From the NCBI GenBank assembly GCA_029298735.1, contig JANSLP010000209.1, forward strand, positions 1 to 56,894: a stretch of 56,894 nucleotides of DNA, given 5' to 3'. The notes beneath the pieces were generated by a model that had not been told where the DNA came from, made no database searches, and saw nothing but the letters and a program-made list of their open reading frames with translations. The position numbers and the translations under genes were made by a program. Positions 17,479-28,300 of this stretch are shown one piece after another. The stretch's first letter is position 1; each line of letters starts with the position of its first letter. Source of the stretch: Ophiostoma sp. CBS 140.51 (lineage: Eukaryota > Ascomycota > Sordariomycetes > Ophiostomatales > Ophiostomataceae).

Positions 17479-17754
17479 ATGCGGGCCGCTGGCGGAACCA
17501 AGAGATTTCATGTAAGTGTTAAACAATACTGTGCGTGACGATAATATCCAAGAAGTATGCTAATACATCAATACTTATGCCGATAGAAGATCGGTGCGCC
17601 CAGCCTAGCGTTGAGCTACCACAGGAACAAATTAACCAATCAACAATTCTAGTATAAGAAGGAAGAAGAGCAGCGGCAACGGGTGGCGGCAGTCCGCGAG
17701 CTTTCCCCTTTTTATAGGGAACGTGCAATCGCAGACCTAAATCGAGGCCGGTAG
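17479..17754 (+). CDS. Candidate small two-exon gene, 44 residues, unknown function
   Basis: Exon 1 (17479-17511) encodes MRAAGGTKRFH and stops exactly at a perfect donor GTAAGT. Exon 2 (17653-17751 plus the TAG at 17752) continues in phase 0 with YKKEEEQRQRVAAVRELSP and ends NRGR. The 141-nt intron has a branch-like ATTAAC about 18 nt before the acceptor TTCTAG. The predicted product is basic and largely helical, without a membrane segment. A CA-rich leader sits directly upstream. I do not recognise the family; short charged proteins of this kind are often mitochondrial or ribosomal accessory factors, but that is only a guess. A rival acceptor at 17586-17587 would give a different 33-residue end. 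The call rests on the leader, splice signals and frame continuity alone. Confidence 0.4.
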
Positions 17755-18944
17755 CACCGATTCGTAGACGGATCGAGGCCAGCCTGGCGAGTCAAGGCCG
17801 TGGTACAAACAATTCCAAACGGCCAACCTGCTCTACCAAGAAACCCCAGAAACCGGGCACTGGCTGCCCCGGTGGATGAGCTGGAAGTGATAAAAATGGC
17901 GAAGAAGGAAAAAAAGTCAAGGCAGAGGGATGCGTTTTGCATACCCTTCAAAAAAGACTCCGCTCTTCTGCCACCAGATAGCCACCACCCCAGGTGTCTC
18001 TGTTCTTCTGTTCTTTTGGAGTGGACACCTGTAGCTAGTTTTTCAAACCACATTTATACAGAACGCATGGAAGTCTTTTATCTCAAGCCCATGTTATTCG
18101 CCCGCGTGCTGAAATGAATTGGGATGAGATGTGAAATATTGATTTTTATGTGGCTGTTTTCATGAGGCGCTTTCAACAGCTTCAAGATGTGTACTACTTG
18201 CTTGCCATTGATGGAGAACAATGATATATCTGTGAGAACCCTCTTCTTTCCTGTTTCCTTTTCTTTTCTTTGGTTACTTTTTTTTTTTTGAAAATTTTAG
18301 TCTCCGTCTCTCAATTCTTGGCTAAACTGCCCTGTTGGCTGTCAGATGTCTCTCACGAAGCTTTGAGTGGTCGGTGCACCGGCCCGCCTCCCTACTTCGC
18401 AGCAATTCGTTAGTGGTGGGCGTGCTCACCAAAACCTAACCAATGTGTCCAGCGCGCCCACGTTGCTTCGCTCCTTCCCCGTTCATTGGCGCGTAACAAG
18501 CTCCGCCGTTCCTTCCCCATTCTGTCGGACCTGCACACCCGACGTAAGTCCAGTTCGGCAGCCCGACAAAAGAGCTCTTGCCGAATTCAATAGACTTGAT
18601 AATCTCATATCTCTCTCACTCTTTTTCTATTCCTTCTTCTCTCACGACTTTCTTGTTCCTCTGGCCTCTTCCTCCCCGCATCTTTCCCCGCAACAGCTTC
18701 CTCCGACATCGTCGCACGCGGCGGTCAATATCACAGCCCCGTTTAAGCTTTAATCTGTTGAAAACCCCACGCATTCCAGCCCGCTTCCCGCCACCTAACC
18801 GGGTTTTCTCTGTTTCGCTCTTCTCTCACACTCAAAATTTGTTGACCTTTACGCACTTACCCGTGAACTTGGTCACGCTCGTAACTCATATTTACCTTCT
18901 CTCTGAACTCTACGCGCCTTCGTTACACAAAACACACCGACATC
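17755..18944. other. Upstream region and leader of the MPV17-type gene
   Basis: About 1.2 kb without a supported gene. The final 350 bp (about 18590-18944) is strongly C/T-rich, as expected for the promoter and 5' leader of the gene starting at 18945. A homopolymer T run lies at about 18278-18290. Confidence 0.5.
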
Positions 18945-19642
18945 ATGTCAGCCCCACCCTTATTACCTATCACGATCCAGGCGGTCGTGATGAGTGTCAT
19001 TTCCAGCGTGATTGCACAGCTGCTGTCCGCCTACCAGAACCAGACACCGCTGGTTTCTGCTTTTGACGTTGAGGCGATCACCAAGTTTGTCGTTTACACT
19101 GCTCTGGTGACACCACCAAACGTTCTATGGTAAGTGGCGCATTGAAAGCCCAATCTACGTACAACACCCTGACACCATGTCCAAGGCAAACCTTCCTTGA
19201 GAGCTCCCTCCCCGGAACGCGCAAGGCACCCGTCGGCGAAAAGGCCAAGGCCAAAGGCGAAAAGCCCAAGGAGTCCCTCAGCATTCCCAACACCCTCGCC
19301 AAGACGGCGCTCGACCAGTCGATCGGCGCGAGTGTCAACACATTTTTGTTCTGCTCATATATGGCGATCTGGGATGTCCTGGTCTCCCAGGGACAGTTTG
19401 CTGCGGGGCCTGCTGCCGCCAGTGTGGTCGGCGCCGCTGTAGCTGACCGTCTCAGCACTGACTTTGTGCCCTTTATGAAGGCCGGCTGGCGGTTCTGGCC
19501 GTGGGTGAGTCTGGGCAACTTTGCGCTGGTCCAGGACGTGGCGACGCGCAACCTGGTGGGCGGTCTGGCGGGTATTGCTTGGGGTGTATATGTGAACCTG
19601 TTTGCAGCCGGGTCGGCGCCGGCGCCTGTGAAGGAGGAGTAA
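18945..19642 (+). CDS. MPV17/PMP22 family membrane protein
   Basis: Exons 18945-19129 and 19186-19642 join across a 56-nt intron (GTAAGT donor, CTGAC branch, CCAAG acceptor) that splits a Trp codon, giving 213 residues. The C-terminal half carries the family signature: FMKAGWRFWPW followed by GNFALVQ and RNLVGGLAGIAWGVYV. The family consists of small proteins with about four membrane segments in the peroxisomal or inner mitochondrial membrane, linked to channel activity and stress; the exact location here is not visible. The N-terminus (MSAPPLLPITIQAV) is short, with no obvious presequence. A Lys-rich loop (about residues 72-85) follows the splice site. The gene is convergent with the histidine kinase gene. 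Confidence 0.88.
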
Positions 19643-20241
19643 AAAGAGTAGAAGGAGTAATACATAGGGCGCGTGTTGGAGGCATGCGTCATGCCAGGCG
19701 AGATCTAGATGAGTATCTGCTGCAACGGCGTACGTCGTCAAAGCGTATCAACATGAGCTGGTCTGGGATCCATCACAAACAGCTAGCATCGGTTTTTTTC
19801 ATTTCCATGAGATAGGACCTTAAGAGGGCCCTTGGTTATTCCATTAGAATTTAAAGCTAATTCATAATCTTCGTTTCAAAAACAAGAAAGATAGTCGCCG
19901 CCATGCGATAAAAAGAGGAGGGCGAAAAAGAAAAATGCCAGGTCCCAAAAATAAGCAATCCTAAGATGCAAAGAAATAGAGACCAAAAAATGAAGTCGAA
20001 ATAAAATCAGAACATGAAAAACGCCATTGCATATACCCCGATGTTTTTCTCTCCTTTTGGCCCCGAATGGAAGGGGGGCCCCTTTTTTTCTCCCGTTTTG
20101 GTATATGCATATGCTAGATAGGGATATAGACAAGAAAATAGATGGTAAAAATATGGTTGAAGAAGATGTGAAGAGAAGTGAAGAGAAGCGAAGAGGAGTG
20201 AAGAAATGAAGATAGAAAGACAGTCAACCGCTCATGCTTGA
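19643..20241. other. Convergent 3' flanks of the MPV17-type and histidine kinase genes
   Basis: About 600 bp between two converging stop codons, A-rich on the plus strand near 19915-20030. It should contain both polyadenylation regions. No gene is seen. Confidence 0.6.
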
Positions 20242-23200
20242 TCATGGCTGTTCGCTGTTTTGGCGGCGGAGAACGACACCCTCGTCAAGTCGCTCGTCGT
20301 GGTCCTTCTTCTTGGCCTGTTTGGTGGAAGAAGTCAAGGCGGGCATCTCGAGCTGGTTCTCGTTGTTGTCTTTTTCGTTATCGGCGTCATCAACGTCGCT
20401 GACTTCCGTGACCTCTTTGTTGGCGACAGCATCCAGCGCCCGCACGTCCTCCTCCCAGAGCGTCTGCATCACGAGCTTAATGTGTTCAAAGAGCAGGTGC
20501 ATCTGGAACGGCTTGACCACGACATCGTCACAGCCGGCCGCACGCGCATCGGCAATCTGCTCGGGGCGCGCGTTGCCCGTGATCATGAGCACGGGCATGC
20601 GACCACCGGCGAAAGCACCGGCCGCTTCGAGGGCACGGATGTGGCGCGTGCACGTCAGGCCGTCCTGGACGGGCATCTCCATGTCCATGAGAACGACAGA
20701 AATCGGGTAAGAGCCGGGCACGCGGCGGTCAGAAGCCTGGATAATGTCCATGGCCTCGAGGCCGTTGGCAGCCACCTGGACGTGGAATCCGTTCTTTTCA
20801 AAGTACCGGCGGGTGACCTTTTGGTTGACAATGTTGTCTTCGACGAGCAGGACACCACGGATCTCGGGCGACGTAGCTGGAACGGAGGCCAACTTGCCAA
20901 CCTCACCACTCTCTCCTTCTGCGGGCGTGGGAGAGGAAGGGGCGTTGGTCGGTGATGTCGTAGCGGCAGCTGTGGCAGCAGCGTACCGAGACTCGATGCT
21001 CCCAGTACCACTAATTGTGCTGTCGATACTGTTCCGGCCGAGTGACTGAAAGTCCTTGCTAGACTTGCTCGATCTCGGCCGTGACTCGAACAAGTGGGAT
21101 GTGTTGGAGTCATCCTTGGGGTTCGGCGTTGCAGTCGGAGTAGGTGTCGAGGCGGACAGACCGCCGGTCACACTACCAAGACCGGCAGCGAGGGCAATCT
21201 TGGCGGCCTCACCGGGAGACAGGATCTCAGGGACGGCGCTAGATGGTGGGATGTAGGCCTCGATGTAGAAGACAAACGTCGAACCGACACCGGGTGCTGA
21301 GGCGACACCGATGGCACCGTTTTGAATTTCCGCGAGGCGCTTGCTGATGAATAGACCCAGACCAGAGCCGCCGTGCTTGACGTGGGTGTTGGATTCGGCT
21401 TGGACAAACTTTTGAAACAGCGACTCCATGCCCTCCTTGGTGAGTCCCTCGCCGGTGTCCTTGACCTCAAAGATGAGGAAGACGGACTCACCCATGGGAG
21501 ACTGAGGATGGGAGGCTATGGAGATTGGAGAGCCTGGAGTGGTCGGAGACGCAGTTGGGGACGTTATGTACTGAGTGCCTACATTGGCACCGCCGCCGGG
21601 GTAGTTGTAAGCGGGTGCCAGCTTGTTGTCAGGTTGCGGGGGCACAAAGGATACATGACACATGGCATCGGTGGGCCGTGTGCGCGAGACGCTGAGGGTG
21701 GTCGTGACTTCGCGTATGTCGACGATCTGCGTGAACTTGAGGGCGTTGGTGAGGAGGTTGATGAGGATCTGCTTGACGCGAGACGGGTCGAGCACGAGGA
21801 AGGGGATAGCGGCAGGAGTAAGTGCGGGCGAGGGTTCACTAGAGATTGAAGACGATTTTATGGTTGCACTTGTTGATGTCGGGGCCGGGAACAAGCATGA
21901 GGCTGGCAGGTCACGGTAGTAGGAAGCGTCGACGGCCATGCGCAGCTGGATGTGTTGCTGGCGGGCCTGGACCTCAAACATCTTGAGCGTGGAGCGCACA
22001 ATCTCAATAGGGTCGACAGTGACAGGCGTGACGGCGAGCAGGTCTGAGTCCAGCTTGGACATGGTCAGAATGTCGTCGACTATGGCCTTTTGGTGCAACG
22101 CAGAGCCGACAATAATCTCGGCATAGTCGATGCCGTCATCCAGCATAGCCAGTGCGCGCTGGCGCGTGTTGGACACGGGACCGGCAACGGCGCGCACGTC
22201 GTCACGGAGCTTAGAGAGACACTCGAGCACAGCATCACCACAGTGCATAATGACGGTCAGCGGGTTGCGGATCTCGTGCGAGGTGATGTCGACAAAGTTC
22301 TCCTGCTGGCGCTTGGACTCAATGGCCTCTTCCTTGACCTGGCGTTCACGCTCGAGCTGCCAGCGACGCAGGGAGATGTCGCTCAAGCAGCCAGTGACAG
22401 ACTGCACTTTGCCATCCGAGTCCTTGACGGGCAAAAAAGAGGCCTCGACCCAGCGTGGGGCCACAATGCGGCCGCCAGCACCGTCATCCGCGGTCCAGGG
22501 CGTCTTGAAGCGCACCTCGACTGTCTGGTGGTCGGTCTCTGGGTCACCGCCTTCAATGGCATGGGTTGTTGTTTCGCCCGGCGAAGCACCCTCAGTAATC
22601 TCCCAGACACCGCTGCCACTGCCACTGCCACTGCCAAAGCTGTTGGTGTGCTTGACAGAGCTGACAAGCCGGTCAAGGCAGCGCTGGACAAGCGGCTGAT
22701 CCTCGGGCACGACACACTTGAGCCAGGGTTGCATAAACTCCTCGTCAATTTCCGCATCGTCGTCACCCACACGCCGCTCAAGGCCGCACATTTCGTAAAA
22801 CACGCGGTTGGCGCCACGCAAACGGCCCGTAATATCCATGTCGTACATGCCAACAGTGGCAAACTCGGCCATGCGGCGCAGGTTGTTGGCCTGCTGGGCA
22901 TGGCGATCGGCGGCCTCGGCAATATTCTGATGCTCAGTGATGTCGCGCAGACAGACGAGAATACGGACGAGGCGGCCCTGGCCATCAGTTTCCGAGTGGG
23001 CAGTGGCCAAGACGCGGCTACCGTGGGGCTGCTCCTTTTCGTTAATGGACGAAGGTGCCAAGCTGTTGCGGCGGAGGGGCGTGTCACGGCCGGAGTCGAC
23101 GGCCGTTGCTGTAGTAGTTGCTGTGGCAGCTGTAACAGTTGAAGTGCTCGGTGTCGGTATCCGGGTTGGTGTGGCCGTCTTGCTACTCGTCATGCTGAGT

Positions 23201-24750
23201 AGGGAAGCCGGCTTTTTCGGTGTCGTCATATCAATATCGTCGCCCTCCTCTGCGGTTGGCGGCAGGCCGTCGTTTGGTGATGATACTGGCGGCGGTGATG
23301 GCGAGGGAGTAGCTGCTGTCGATCCTGTTGTCGCCCCTTGTTGACCACGTTTCTTCACGCGGAAACCAAATGTCCGGTTCTGGACGCTTGTGGCCTGTGC
23401 AAAGAACCGCTGCACAGAGTCCTGGTCGTCCTCATCAACACATGCCAAAAAATGGGCACGGCTCATGACCACGTCCTTGTTTTCTTGAGCTGTCTCAGGC
23501 GGCGCACAGCCCATAATGTGATACCACGCGCGGTTGGCAAACGAGACGTTGCCGGCGGCGTCAAAGACGGACATGCCGACGGGCATGAAGCTGGTAATAG
23601 ACTCGAACTGGGGGATGTAGTTGGAGGTCGTGGAGGCAGAGGGAGAGTCCGCCACTTGTGCAGGAGCCGCAGCCAGATTTTGTTCAGGAACATCGCTGTC
23701 GAGACTAGCCTTGGATTTGCTGTCGTTGGTATTCGTGGCCTTTCCCAGGCTGGCCTCCTCTTCAGGCGGCGAGAAGACTGCCGATGCTGGCGGTGTTGGC
23801 GGCTCGGGTAGGGGCAGCAATGGCTGCTTGGATGTCTTAGTCGTCGGTGTCGTCGTGGGCGTTGTTGTAGGCGTAGATGCCGAGCGGGAAAGTGATGGCC
23901 GAGTTGGTGGCTGCGTGGACACGATTAGGGGGTTGGGTGGTGGTGGTGTGGCAGAAACAGCAGGTGTGGTGGAAATGGTATGCGCAATCGGAGTCGTTGT
24001 CGGCGCAGGCGCTCCTTCCACGGATGCCGGCGCAAGCTGGTTGGCGCTAATGACAATGTAGCGGGCGGGCCCGGCGCCGAGAACGGCCTGCGTCCACGAG
24101 TGGCCCAAGTGCGAGACCGCTGGCAAGGCGGAGCCGCTGTTCGCTGTAATGCCGTCCCATATCGCGGCATGGCTGGCGCGGGGAGCCGAGATAATCTCGC
24201 GCAGTGTTGATGAGGTGGTCAGTGCCGGGTTGCAGTACACAATGGCGGGCCCAGCCGAGTCGAAAGAGACGACAAAGGAGGGGCGTGGGTCAACCTCGAG
24301 GAGGTCAATGAAGCTGATTTTGGGGAGCGAGAGTATGGGCGAGTGGGATGTGGTGGCGGAAGGGTCGGCGGATGTTGTTGGTGTCTGTCGTTGTTGTTGT
24401 GATTGTGGTGGTGGTGGTGATGGTGATAATGAGTTTGGTGATTTTGCTAGAGCTGAGGGTGAAGGCAGAGCGACTGTCCGTGGTATCCTCGAGGACCCGT
24501 CAGGCTGTGTGTGTGACATGGTGGATGCGGCATTATATGCGTCATGCTTCGTCGTCGGTCTCGATGTCGGCCTTGTTGTCGTCGTACTCGTTGTTGCTGT
24601 GGAGGAGGCCGCCGCGGTTGATACGTCTGTCATGCCCGGCGGCGGATCTGGACCGTGGATGGCGGGGGATGGGGGCGTCATGGTGTCATGCCGGACGGGC
24701 ACAGGAAAGCAACAGCCGAAGAGGTGCCTGGAGACCCGGCTCGCGGTCAT
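20242..24750 (-). CDS. Hybrid sensor histidine kinase with PAS domains and receiver domain
   Basis: Single-exon protein of 1502 residues from the ATG at 24750; the frame is open a little further to a TTG at 24777. PAS-like segments lie near residues 150-210, 375-500 (FMPVGMSVFDAAGNVSFANR) and 620-780 (FATVGMYDMDITGRLRGANR). The HisKA H-box (SHEIRNP) has its phosphoacceptor at His 825. The HATPase domain carries LINLLTNALKF (N box, about 995) and the G boxes DTGEGL and GGSGLGLFISK. The receiver domain (about 1290-1440) opens with LLVEDN and has its phospho-Asp in VLMDMEMP (Asp 1356) and the Lys in KPFQ. All phosphorelay residues are present, so it should pass phosphate from His to Asp and then to an HPt protein (YPD1 type), upstream of stress or developmental outputs. 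There is no transmembrane segment, so it is probably a cytosolic sensor. Long Ser/Thr/Pro-rich linkers separate the domains. I cannot assign the fungal HHK group by eye. Confidence 0.93.
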   Translation of the reverse strand: MTASRVSRHLFGCCFPVPVRHDTMTPPSPAIHGPDPPPGMTDVSTAAASSTATTSTTTTRPTSRPTTKHDAYNAASTMSHTQPDGSSRIPRTVALPSPSALAKSPNSLSPSPPPPQSQQQRQTPTTSADPSATTSHSPILSLPKISFIDLLEVDPRPSFVVSFDSAGPAIVYCNPALTTSSTLREIISAPRASHAAIWDGITANSGSALPAVSHLGHSWTQAVLGAGPARYIVISANQLAPASVEGAPAPTTTPIAHTISTTPAVSATPPPPNPLIVSTQPPTRPSLSRSASTPTTTPTTTPTTKTSKQPLLPLPEPPTPPASAVFSPPEEEASLGKATNTNDSKSKASLDSDVPEQNLAAAPAQVADSPSASTTSNYIPQFESITSFMPVGMSVFDAAGNVSFANRAWYHIMGCAPPETAQENKDVVMSRAHFLACVDEDDQDSVQRFFAQATSVQNRTFGFRVKKRGQQGATTGSTAATPSPSPPPVSSPNDGLPPTAEEGDDIDMTTPKKPASLLSMTSSKTATPTRIPTPSTSTVTAATATTTATAVDSGRDTPLRRNSLAPSSINEKEQPHGSRVLATAHSETDGQGRLVRILVCLRDITEHQNIAEAADRHAQQANNLRRMAEFATVGMYDMDITGRLRGANRVFYEMCGLERRVGDDDAEIDEEFMQPWLKCVVPEDQPLVQRCLDRLVSSVKHTNSFGSGSGSGSGVWEITEGASPGETTTHAIEGGDPETDHQTVEVRFKTPWTADDGAGGRIVAPRWVEASFLPVKDSDGKVQSVTGCLSDISLRRWQLERERQVKEEAIESKRQQENFVDITSHEIRNPLTVIMHCGDAVLECLSKLRDDVRAVAGPVSNTRQRALAMLDDGIDYAEIIVGSALHQKAIVDDILTMSKLDSDLLAVTPVTVDPIEIVRSTLKMFEVQARQQHIQLRMAVDASYYRDLPASCLFPAPTSTSATIKSSSISSEPSPALTPAAIPFLVLDPSRVKQILINLLTNALKFTQIVDIREVTTTLSVSRTRPTDAMCHVSFVPPQPDNKLAPAYNYPGGGANVGTQYITSPTASPTTPGSPISIASHPQSPMGESVFLIFEVKDTGEGLTKEGMESLFQKFVQAESNTHVKHGGSGLGLFISKRLAEIQNGAIGVASAPGVGSTFVFYIEAYIPPSSAVPEILSPGEAAKIALAAGLGSVTGGLSASTPTPTATPNPKDDSNTSHLFESRPRSSKSSKDFQSLGRNSIDSTISGTGSIESRYAAATAAATTSPTNAPSSPTPAEGESGEVGKLASVPATSPEIRGVLLVEDNIVNQKVTRRYFEKNGFHVQVAANGLEAMDIIQASDRRVPGSYPISVVLMDMEMPVQDGLTCTRHIRALEAAGAFAGGRMPVLMITGNARPEQIADARAAGCDDVVVKPFQMHLLFEHIKLVMQTLWEEDVRALDAVANKEVTEVSDVDDADNEKDNNENQLEMPALTSSTKQAKKKDHDERLDEGVVLRRQNSEQP

Positions 24751-25335
24751 GGGTTGAGAGGGAGAGGGGGAAGACAATTCCGCTAGCTATTCAGCGGCAG
24801 CCGAGATGTGTGAGCAAGCAGCATGAGAGAAAGGGCCGGCCGTGGCGAGAAGAGAAGGTATAGAGAGAGAGAGTGTGTGTAGAAAGAAAGTCGAGGTTAT
24901 TGGCGACTGGTAGACATCTGCCCGGGACGTCGTGTGTCGTCTATCGTGTAGTAACATGTATGGTTGAAGTTGGAACAAAGTTGACTGGTAGAAACGAGAA
25001 TAGAAACGGAGAGGAGAGAGGAGACAGAGAGAGAATGAGGAGGAGGGTAAGGTAAGGTAACGAGTATATGGGTATGTCGTGACAAGCAGCAGGGGGGTGA
25101 GGAGACGACAAGGGGCTGGGAGCTAGCGACCGAAGAAGGAAGAGAGAAGGAAATAGGAAGCAGGGCGGCAATGGTAGTAAGAGTGGTAATGGTTAATCGA
25201 AAGTGGGAAGGCTACGGCTCTGCTGGCACCAGGCCCATGGTCGGTCAAGAACGAAATTAGAAATAAAAGAGGACAAGAAGTAAAAGTAGACGTTCAACGT
25301 GAAAACAAAGCGTGGGGGACGAAGGATGGCCGCCG

Positions 25336-25362
25336 AAGCTTGGAAAGCTTGGAAAGCTTGGA
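25336..25362. repeat. Three copies of a 9-bp tandem repeat
   Basis: The unit AAGCTTGGA occurs three times in a row without mismatch, in the upstream region of the histidine kinase gene. Confidence 0.9.
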
Positions 25363-28300
25363 CGTGGGCGTGAGGTGCGAGATGACGGGCGAGTGGGAGA
25401 GGAAGGTTGGAGTGACGTTGGTCGGCGGTCGGCGTGTCAGTGTTGTTGATCTCTCAGTTTATGCTATTAGCGTCCAGAGGTGTTGTCGAGTGTCAGTGAG
25501 GTATGCATGTCGAGGTGAGGTGTGGTGAGGTGAAGATTGTCCAAAATACTGTGGTGAGAAAGGGAGAGCAAGACAAAAGAGAGAGTCAACAACGGAAAAA
25601 GAGGAGATAGGCAAGGGAAAGCAGTTCTGCGGGAACCGCAAGACGGATACAGCTATCCCAAAAGGAAACACAGCGCAAGAGAGCACAGAAGAGACAAGAC
25701 GACTGGCCAACACTAGCACGGAAACTGCAACGTGACCGGCGCGTGGTGTGGAGTCAAAAGGGGTCGTTTGTTTTCGAGGGGAGGCTGATGGTGAAGAGAG
25801 TTGAAGAGAAGGCGAGGAAAGAAAGGAAAAGTGAGGGTCGGAGATGAAAGTGACTTTTGAGACTTGCCGTCACAAGTTGAGAGACAAACGTGAGAGAGAG
25901 ATTGGCAGCCGCAGATGGAATGGAGAAGAAAGACGAAAAAAAGAATGAAGCAGAAGGGGAGCAAAAACTGGGACAGGCTCGAAGCGAGGTGAGGTCAGGG
26001 CACAGGAACAGCTGTCAGCGGTGCGCAGAACAAGGGCAGAACAAAGTACGGGCCGCACGGCACACTGCAGATCGAAGAAAAAGAGGTTGAAAGGTTGAAA
26101 GGGTAAGGAAGGGTAATGGGGGGGCAGATGGCAGATCGAGAGGGGAATTCGACGGCGATCTTGGGTCCTGAGAAGCAGAGTGGCAGTGGGTGCGGTGAGC
26201 GTCACCGAGTGAAAATGTGGCCGTAATACAAATAATTCAAATAGGATACGGAGGAATGGTTCAAATGATCTAAATACGGAGGGTCCTGTGATACAAAACG
26301 GAGTGAAAACACGAGATCGTGGAGGCAAATACAGAAAGAGAACGAGAAAAAAGAAGACAAGAGCGAAGCAGCGAGGCAGCGAGAGGCAAGATCAAAGATT
26401 GCCAGCCAAGCCAGCGTGCCCGTTGTTTTGTGCAAATCGCCCGTTTCTTCCCTGACAACCCACGATAGGTTCTTCTTTGCTTTTGCTCTTTAGGTTTTTA
26501 AGCCAATACTCGCTTGCTCTCTTTTCTTTTCTCATCCTCAATCTGCACCGGTGTCATCAACAACCACTCGGACGCAGGTCGCAAGACTCTGCAGGGCAGA
26601 CTACTGAGTGCACAGACTATGAAGACAGGTCAAGGGCTAAGATGGTGAAAGGGCCAAGAGATGGGTAGAGTTTGGAGCTTGAAGCGGAATGCGGTGGAAT
26701 AGGGTGTTATACGTCGTTGTGGACGACAGAAAACGCAGAAAACACAGAAAAGAGTCGATTAGCGCGCACAACACGCATGTCCTATGGAGCATTACCACCG
26801 GCGAGTGGACACGCTTAAACGCCACTACGCTAGATCGAGCAAGAGCACGAGAGCCGGGCTGTCAAAATGGGGGCAGATGTCGAGAGGGGGATGACAGGGG
26901 GCAGGGATTGCAGGGGAAAGAGGCAGAACGATGAGAGCAGATAGAGGAGGAAACAAATTGGGAAGCTGCTGGAAGACAGCTGGAAGCGGAAGCAAAAACA
27001 TTTGGGGGGTTGCAATGAAGGAAGGAAGATCAAGAAGCGGTGGGAGGTAGGAAGAACGGAGGACGAGAGAAACGGCGGAAACGGAGAAAATAGGGTGTGA
27101 GGGACAAAAGAAGAGAGAATGTATGCAGACGATGAGGAAATCAAAGCATTATGAATATTGTTTCAAATACACACAGCTGCTGTTTCCCACGGAGGGTGTA
27201 TTTCCAGACGCTCTCACTGTGACATGACACGCTGCATCGCTGCACTCCACGAAGCAGCCGCCAGAAACGGAAAATGGCAGGAATAAAGTAATAGACAGAA
27301 TAATACCATAAATTGCATCATAGGCTGCTTGGCCTCTTCGGGCGCATCGCTGTTGAGTGGTCCTGCCGTTTCTTCTGGCGGAACAACGTCCGTCGCATAT
27401 GTGGCGTCCAATGGCGCGTGGGATGAGAGCTTTCTTTTATATCGTTTGAATCTTTTGCATCTGTTCGTTTAGTTTTGATGGTTGTTTTTTGTTGTTTTTT
27501 GTTGTCTTTTGCCTCCTTTTGTTTCTCTTCAATTTTGATGTTCTTCTTTCTGATCAAATGCAGTCATTTTTCCTTCTTATCTTCCCACACGTCTGCCACG
27601 GAACATTTATCCACGGCCATCCCCTGGCCCTTCCTGGCCGGTCTGTTGGGCGCACCTTTTAACAGTCTTATTTTTTGGCCACTGTCATTCATTATCATTC
27701 CAAGTACATAGTCCCCCGTCTCGCTGTCCCTTGTCCAATCCACCAGTAGCACCCAATAAACCCAAATATTCCCCCTTGCGTTGCTCGCCTCTTCTCCTCT
27801 GGCAGCCGTGGCAGGTCCCGCTAACGGTTCCCGCCGTCTCGTCGTCTATTTTTTGGTTGTTCGCCGTCTGTCGCCTGGAGCCGTCAGTCGATATCCTCTT
27901 CACTTTTTCCATTTCGTTTTCTTCGTTTTGTGTTTCTTGTCTTTTCTTTTTCTTCGCCCGCAGGCCATTCCCTCTCTCTCTTCGTTTTTTCCCCTCTTTT
28001 TGACCCTTCTTTTGGTTTTCTCCCTCTTAGCCCTTTCTGCTATCCACTTTTTGCAGTTCCCACATGGGAGCGCCCCTTGAGTCGAGCCCACAACCCATAC
28101 GCCAGAACCGACTTTTAGGCGGCGCGCAAGACTTGAGAATCTCTTTTTGCCCTTTTCTGCCTCTATTCTCTAAAAGTCTTGGGAGGACCTGATTCCCGGA
28201 CGACCACTCGCACGAGAACGGACGGAAGAAGGACAGCGGATCCCCTCATGATATGAACCTAATTCGTACGAAATGTACACGTGGATTAAACAGGCGACAC

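Noticed and set aside
22090..23142. 350-codon plus-strand frame inside the histidine kinase gene
   Set aside because: Antisense shadow of the PAS/HisKA region with no domain of its own.
27214..27411. Minus-strand open frame of 65 codons ending with a hydrophobic stretch, a possible small membrane protein
   Set aside because: The frame starts at a TTG, has no in-frame ATG upstream, and no family resemblance or clear splice sites were found.
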